A stretch of 9,408 nt of DNA, from positions 1-9,408 of the forward strand of contig CALCTI010000325.1 of assembly GCA_937894105.1 (NCBI GenBank). The letters are read 5' to 3'. Below the pieces are notes generated by a model. That model was not told the origin of the DNA. It did no database searches and saw only the letters and a list, made by a program, of their open reading frames with translations. The translations under genes were made by a program, and so were the position numbers. The stretch is from an uncultured cyanobacterium. Lineage in GTDB: Bacteria > Cyanobacteriota > Cyanobacteriia > CACIAM-69d. Shown here one piece after another: positions 6,070 through 9,408 of this stretch (within the stretch, counting starts at the first letter, position 1; every line of letters begins with the position of its first letter).

Positions 6070-6294
6070 AAAATCGACCTTTCTCTAATAACTTTTTCTG
6101 CCCTCATCCTAGTAAGTGCATCTATAAAACGGTGATTGATTGCTGATTCATTTAACGATTAGGGGGTAAATAGATGGGATCAAGGGTGGTTTTTAAGAAG
6201 TAAAATCCGAAAAGCTAGGTAACAGTAACCGTTTCATGGATTGTGACGCTACATTACGCTATGTTTTGATTACTGTGTTTTTGACAGGTGTTTA
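6070..6294. other. Divergent intergenic region
   Basis: The 225 bp separate the minus-strand coiled-coil gene from the plus-strand solute-binding-protein gene and should hold both promoters. On the minus strand TATAG near 6125 could serve as a -10 box, but no convincing -35 was found for either direction. No RNA gene is seen. Confidence 0.35.
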
Positions 6295-7608
6295 GTGGGA
6301 ACTATGACGCAAAAGCGATCGCCTGAGGCTGCTGAGCCGTTAAAGCCATCTATTCGACCGGTTACTCGACGGCAGGTTTTAACGGGGGCGCTGGCGTTAG
6401 GGGCGATGACCTTGGGAGGATGTGGGCGATCGCCGGAACAAGTATTGCGTCTGGGGGCAGTAACGGGGTCGGTGCCCGCTTATTTGCCGGGGGCGTTCCG
6501 ACGGTTTGTACAGTCTTTGGCGGGGCAGAGCCCCTTGGATCTGGATCTGGAGGTGCAGTCTCTGGGGACGAGCGAGGCGATCGCCCAAACATTTTTACAG
6601 TGGAAGGGGTTTGCGGCGGGGTAAACTCCGTCGGGGTTGCCAGGGTGGGTGCCGTTTTTTGGACGGAAGGAGGTGACGCCCACGGATTTAATGTTGCTGG
6701 GCGATCGCTGGTTGCCAACGGCGGTGCGTGATGGGTGGGTGCAAACTTGGGGGGTGGATCTGGTGGGGACGGCGGCGATCGCTGATCAGCGCTGGAAGGC
6801 GGTTATGGGAGGCGAGTCTAAAGCTAAGTCTGAAGTTGGAAGCCCCTTGGGTGATATTTTTGGGGCGCCCTATCGCTGGGGGACGACGGTGTTGGTCTAT
6901 CGCCAGGATAAGGAAGATGAAATGGGAGGACCAATCACCGACTGGTCTGATTTGTGGCGATCGCAGCTTCGAGGCAAGGTGATACTACTGGATCAGGCGC
7001 GGGAAGTAATTGGGGCGGTGTTGAAAAGCCTGGGACGGTCTTACAATGAGGGCGATTTGCAAGCAGTGGATGATCTGGGACAATCCTTAGAGGCCCTGCA
7101 TCGCCAGGCACTGTTTTATAGCAACACAAATTACTTGCAGCCTTTACTGCTCGGGGATGCCTGGGTCGCCATGGGCTGGTCGCGGGACGTGTTGCCCATC
7201 TTGCCCCGGCGCAACAAGCTGGCGGCGGTGGTACCCCAGTCTGGCAGCGCCTTGTGGGCAGATTTATGGGTGCGTCCAACGGTGGAACGGGACGAGGCAG
7301 ACTCTCAGCCGAACCAGGGGGGCAAGTCTCTCGATATATCCCAGCTCCGCGAAGAGTGGATTCGGTTTTGCTGGACATCTGATATTGCCCGGCGGGTGAC
7401 GCTGCAAACAACGGGGGCAGCTCCCCGGTTTTTAAAAGGCGACTGGGGAGAGCTGGAAAAAGATAATCGAGAGTCCTCGGGCGATCGCATTCGATTTCCT
7501 AAAGGCAACACCCTAGAAAAATGCGAATTTTTACTCCCCCTAAGTAACGCCACAAAAAAACAGTACCGAGACCTCTGGGGTGGCTTAGGAACCGAGCCCA
7601 CTCCGTAG
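6295..7608 (+). pseudogene. Tat-type lipoprotein, ABC solute-binding protein (PotD-like), interrupted by an in-frame TAA
   Basis: Solute-binding proteins of this class deliver polyamines or similar cations to an ABC importer from the outer face of the membrane. The N-terminus has a twin-arginine motif (TRRQVLTGALALG, R25-R26) and a lipobox LGGC with C43, so a folded, lipid-anchored precursor is expected. The frame reads 109 codons to WKGFAAG, meets TAA at 6622-6624, then continues in the same frame (TPSGLPGWVPFFGRKE) for 327 codons to TAG at 7606-7608. Typical binding-protein features lie after the break: DLMLLGDRWLP, FGAPYRWGTTVLVYR, SDLWRSQLRGKVILLD, ALFYSNTNYLQPLLLGDAWVAMGWS. No frameshift is needed, so one substitution (for instance CAA to TAA) would explain it. 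The downstream half is otherwise undamaged, suggesting a recent mutation, a sequencing error, or readthrough. ATG 6304, with GGGA nearby, may be the start rather than GTG 6295. No transporter permease or ATPase is in the window. Confidence 0.82.
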
Positions 7609-7671
7609 ATCTTGATACTATTTAAGGGGACCAAATCGGTCAGTTTTACACCTTGACAAAGGCACTTTAAA

Positions 7672-7713
7672 CTTGAGCTGAAATCATCAAGCTGGAATTA
7701 TCAAGCTGAAATT
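7672..7713. repeat. Three tandem 14-bp units between convergent genes
   Basis: The units are CTTGAGCTGAAATC (7672-7685), ATCAAGCTGGAATT (7686-7699) and ATCAAGCTGAAATT (7700-7713); the last two differ at one base. They lie in the gap between the solute-binding-protein gene and the convergent minus-strand gene. No clear intrinsic terminator for either gene was found in 7609-7804. Confidence 0.6.
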
Positions 7714-7804
7714 TTATAGTCGCCCTATTTCGGCAAAGGACGCTTCAATGGGCACTGGGCTTAGTCGTTAATTGACAATGTGACTATAGAGCTCAAACCT
7801 GGGC

Positions 7805-8692
7805 TTAAATTTCAGCAAAGGCTCGATCAATCAATCGCTTTGCGGTGGTTTGAACGCCGGTGTGATAGTAGTAATTGGTGCTCATATCCAGGAAAGCGCC
7901 CACATAATCCAGCTTATCGTCAGCAATTTCGATAAAACCATGGATATTATCTATCACCTTTCGCTGGGTCAAACCTTCCGAGTCAATTAGATTATTCATC
8001 CATCCAGATACGGAAGAGAAACCACGGCCAACGAACGCTAGCTTTTCAGTGGGATCACCCCCAGGAATAAAGTTTTTCAAACTACGGAATGCTTGATTTT
8101 CTTCAAGCTGTTTCGGGGACATTTCTGACAGAAATGAACCAACTCCTTTAATAAAATTTGGACCCAAGGGAATTAATCCGTCCAAACACACTAGGGCCGC
8201 CATCCTGATCTTCGCTTCGCCGCCATATTCTCCCAACGCCTTTAAAAAATCGCCGATACTATCGCCTGGAATGCCATTAACCTGACAAAAGGCCAAGATT
8301 TCAACAACGACTTTTAAGGCTAAATCAATCGATTGCGCCTTCTCCGGCTTCGGCGTCACATTACTAAGAAAACTGAGGAATGTATCCTGTCCAATTTTGT
8401 TGGCCATTGCCGCCGTTCCCAGGGCGCTAGCCGCATTGTCAACGGTTTGGTACATCCAAATGGCTCGCTGATACCCCTCTGATTCGTCCTTATAAAGCTC
8501 CAAGGCGCGATCGCGAACCTGCTCAATTAAATCCGCATCTGACTCGCCGGTAACGGTGCGAATCATCCGATCAAAGTTGGTGATATTGACCCATTCACCG
8601 GGGGAAAAAAAGTCTAAACCGCGCAAAATACCAACGGTCAAACCACCGGGATCAAGATCATCCACCAACTCGGTAATTACTTTTTTTGCCAT
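7805..8692 (-). CDS. Unknown helical cytoplasmic protein, last gene of a minus-strand operon
   Basis: The 295-residue product has no signal peptide, no clear membrane segment and no catalytic motif I recognise. It is predicted by eye to be mostly alpha-helical, for example about 52-68, 75-99, 121-139, 145-156 and 159-170, with Gly/Pro turns between. Residues 173-190 (LIPLGPNFIKGVGSFLSE) and 208-236 are more hydrophobic and could be amphipathic. The C-terminal part contains DYVGAFLDMSTNYYYHTGV. The first residues (MAKKVITELVDDLD) resemble the start of actinobacterial Lsr2, but the rest does not and the protein is far too long, so this is taken as chance. AGTAGGG, 7 nt before the ATG, supports the start. 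The gene lies 43 bp after the lipoprotein gene on the same strand, so they are probably co-transcribed and may act together. Function unknown. Confidence 0.78.
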   Translation of the reverse strand: MAKKVITELVDDLDPGGLTVGILRGLDFFSPGEWVNITNFDRMIRTVTGESDADLIEQVRDRALELYKDESEGYQRAIWMYQTVDNAASALGTAAMANKIGQDTFLSFLSNVTPKPEKAQSIDLALKVVVEILAFCQVNGIPGDSIGDFLKALGEYGGEAKIRMAALVCLDGLIPLGPNFIKGVGSFLSEMSPKQLEENQAFRSLKNFIPGGDPTEKLAFVGRGFSSVSGWMNNLIDSEGLTQRKVIDNIHGFIEIADDKLDYVGAFLDMSTNYYYHTGVQTTAKRLIDRAFAEI

Positions 8693-8735
8693 TTTAATAC
8701 CCTACTTAATGACTGTTTATCTGAAATATTTGCGC

Positions 8736-9275
8736 TTACTTATCTAAGGATTCAAGCCCCGTTAAATTAAACTTCTGGAGCCACACCTCCCGATCCTCCG
8801 GCGTCAAAGCCTCTGAGTTTGACTTAACCTTTACCTGATAGCGATCGCCCACCAACAGCGCCGTTTGGGTACTGCCGACGGTAACCAACGGATACCCCAT
8901 AAGGTCCTTCTCAGATTTTTTGAATTTCCCTATCGCCTTAGGATTATTCGCCAAATCGTTAATCGATAAAAGCCCCAATTCCTCGCCATTCTCTTTGAGC
9001 TTTGCCTGGGAAAATCCAGTTTTCTCCTGCACAAAGACCCGCTCAAAGTCCCCTTCACTGGCGGGAAAAAATACGTTCAAGCTGCCGCCGGAAACCGACT
9101 CTTCCTGGGCGATCGCCTCAACTTCAACGGGAGCCTCTACGGCACTCACCTCTGCTGGAACCTCAGGTACAGACTCCGCTCCCACCTCCGCGGAAGGTTG
9201 AGCACAGCCGCCGAGAGCCAGCGTAAAAGATAAGGATAAGGCAATTAAAAAATGAGAGATATTTCGGGAGGTCAT
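8736..9275 (-). CDS. Secreted lipoprotein with acidic Ala/Pro/Val linker, unknown function
   Basis: The 179-residue product starts with a lipoprotein signal peptide: residues 5-20 are hydrophobic and the lipobox is LGGC (21-24), so C24 is expected to be lipidated. Next is a flexible linker rich in Ala, Glu, Val and Pro (about 25-60) that would hold the following domain away from the membrane. The C-terminal domain (about 65-179) starts SLNVFFPASEGDFERVF and includes a hydrophobic stretch, YPLVTVGSTQTALLVGDRYQVKV (128-150), then TPEDREVWLQKFNLTGLESL, probably a small mixed alpha/beta fold. I do not recognise a family. The start codon lacks a strong Shine-Dalgarno. The preceding gene stops 6 bp before it, so translational coupling is plausible. 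Target membrane (plasma or outer) cannot be decided from the sequence. Confidence 0.82.
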   Translation of the reverse strand: MTSRNISHFLIALSLSFTLALGGCAQPSAEVGAESVPEVPAEVSAVEAPVEVEAIAQEESVSGGSLNVFFPASEGDFERVFVQEKTGFSQAKLKENGEELGLLSINDLANNPKAIGKFKKSEKDLMGYPLVTVGSTQTALLVGDRYQVKVKSNSEALTPEDREVWLQKFNLTGLESLDK

Positions 9276-9281
9276 AGCAAA

Positions 9282-9408
9282 TTAAAAAGTGACAATTTTT
9301 GGAGGGGCTTCTGTTAAATACTGATCAATAAATTGGTACATCTCAGCAAGGTTTTTGTAGCCCCCGTGATTTCTAATCTTGTGCTTACAGTTGATAATGT
9401 GAACTGAA
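9282..9408 (-). CDS. C-terminal end of an unknown gene running off the right edge
   Basis: On the minus strand one frame is open from the window edge to the TAA at 9282-9284, giving 42 codons: SVHIINCKHKIRNHGGYKN, then LAEMYQFIDQYLTEAPPKIVTF. The residue mix is protein-like, and the stop lies only 6 bp before the lipoprotein start, which supports a real upstream operon gene. Too little is visible to assign a family; LAEMYQFIDQYL looks like a final amphipathic helix. The 5' end is outside the window. Confidence 0.6.
   Translation of the reverse strand, partial: SVHIINCKHKIRNHGGYKNLAEMYQFIDQYLTEAPPKIVTF

Noticed and set aside
6935..7411. 158-residue minus-strand frame within the solute-binding-protein gene
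   Set aside because: Pro/Arg-rich translation typical of antisense shadows; the plus frame carries the recognisable protein.
7805..8692. Lsr2-like DNA-binding protein, from MAKKVITELVDDLD at the N-terminus
   Set aside because: Similarity stops after the first residues; the protein is nearly 300 residues and lacks the rest of the Lsr2 fold.

Overview
The window looks like chromosomal DNA from a cyanobacterium of moderate GC content. The octamer GCGATCGC (the HIP1 sequence typical of many cyanobacteria) occurs about 20 times in 9.4 kb, all inside genes. The gene content agrees: a TIGR00303-type CobT next to a DUF2232-like membrane protein, plus several proteins that look like conserved cyanobacterial hypotheticals. 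No rRNA, tRNA, CRISPR array or intact transposase gene was seen.

Layout. Positions 2-469 (+) hold the C-terminal part of a protein ending in an Excalibur-like calcium-binding motif, with codon use unlike its neighbours. A stand-alone EAL-domain c-di-GMP phosphodiesterase follows (730-1590, +), then an L,D-transpeptidase (1940-2560, +) with a good Shine-Dalgarno and a perfect 14-bp palindrome just upstream. The gap at 2561-3035 carries short tandem repeats, a GC-rich stem-loop and a 132-bp MITE-like element with inverted ends and 12-bp direct repeats. Next come a polytopic membrane protein (3036-3821, +) and, 5 bp later, cobT (3827-4975, +), probably one operon in cobalamin lower-ligand metabolism. 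The 4976-5682 gap has hairpins, a tandem repeat and a possible decayed reading frame.

Further right, a small coiled-coil protein (5683-6069, -) is divergent from a Tat-type lipoprotein resembling a polyamine-class ABC solute-binding protein (6295-7608, +). That gene is broken by a single in-frame TAA at 6622-6624. The right edge is a minus-strand group: the tail of an unknown gene (9282 to the window end), a lipoprotein (8736-9275) and a helical cytoplasmic protein (7805-8692), spaced 6 and 43 bp apart and probably co-transcribed.

Most of the window is ordinary cyanobacterial housekeeping and accessory sequence. I see no convincing new multi-gene system. The items most worth checking are the nonsense codon in the solute-binding protein, the MITE-like element, the membrane protein/cobT pairing, the palindrome before the L,D-transpeptidase, and the unassigned minus-strand operon that runs off the right edge.
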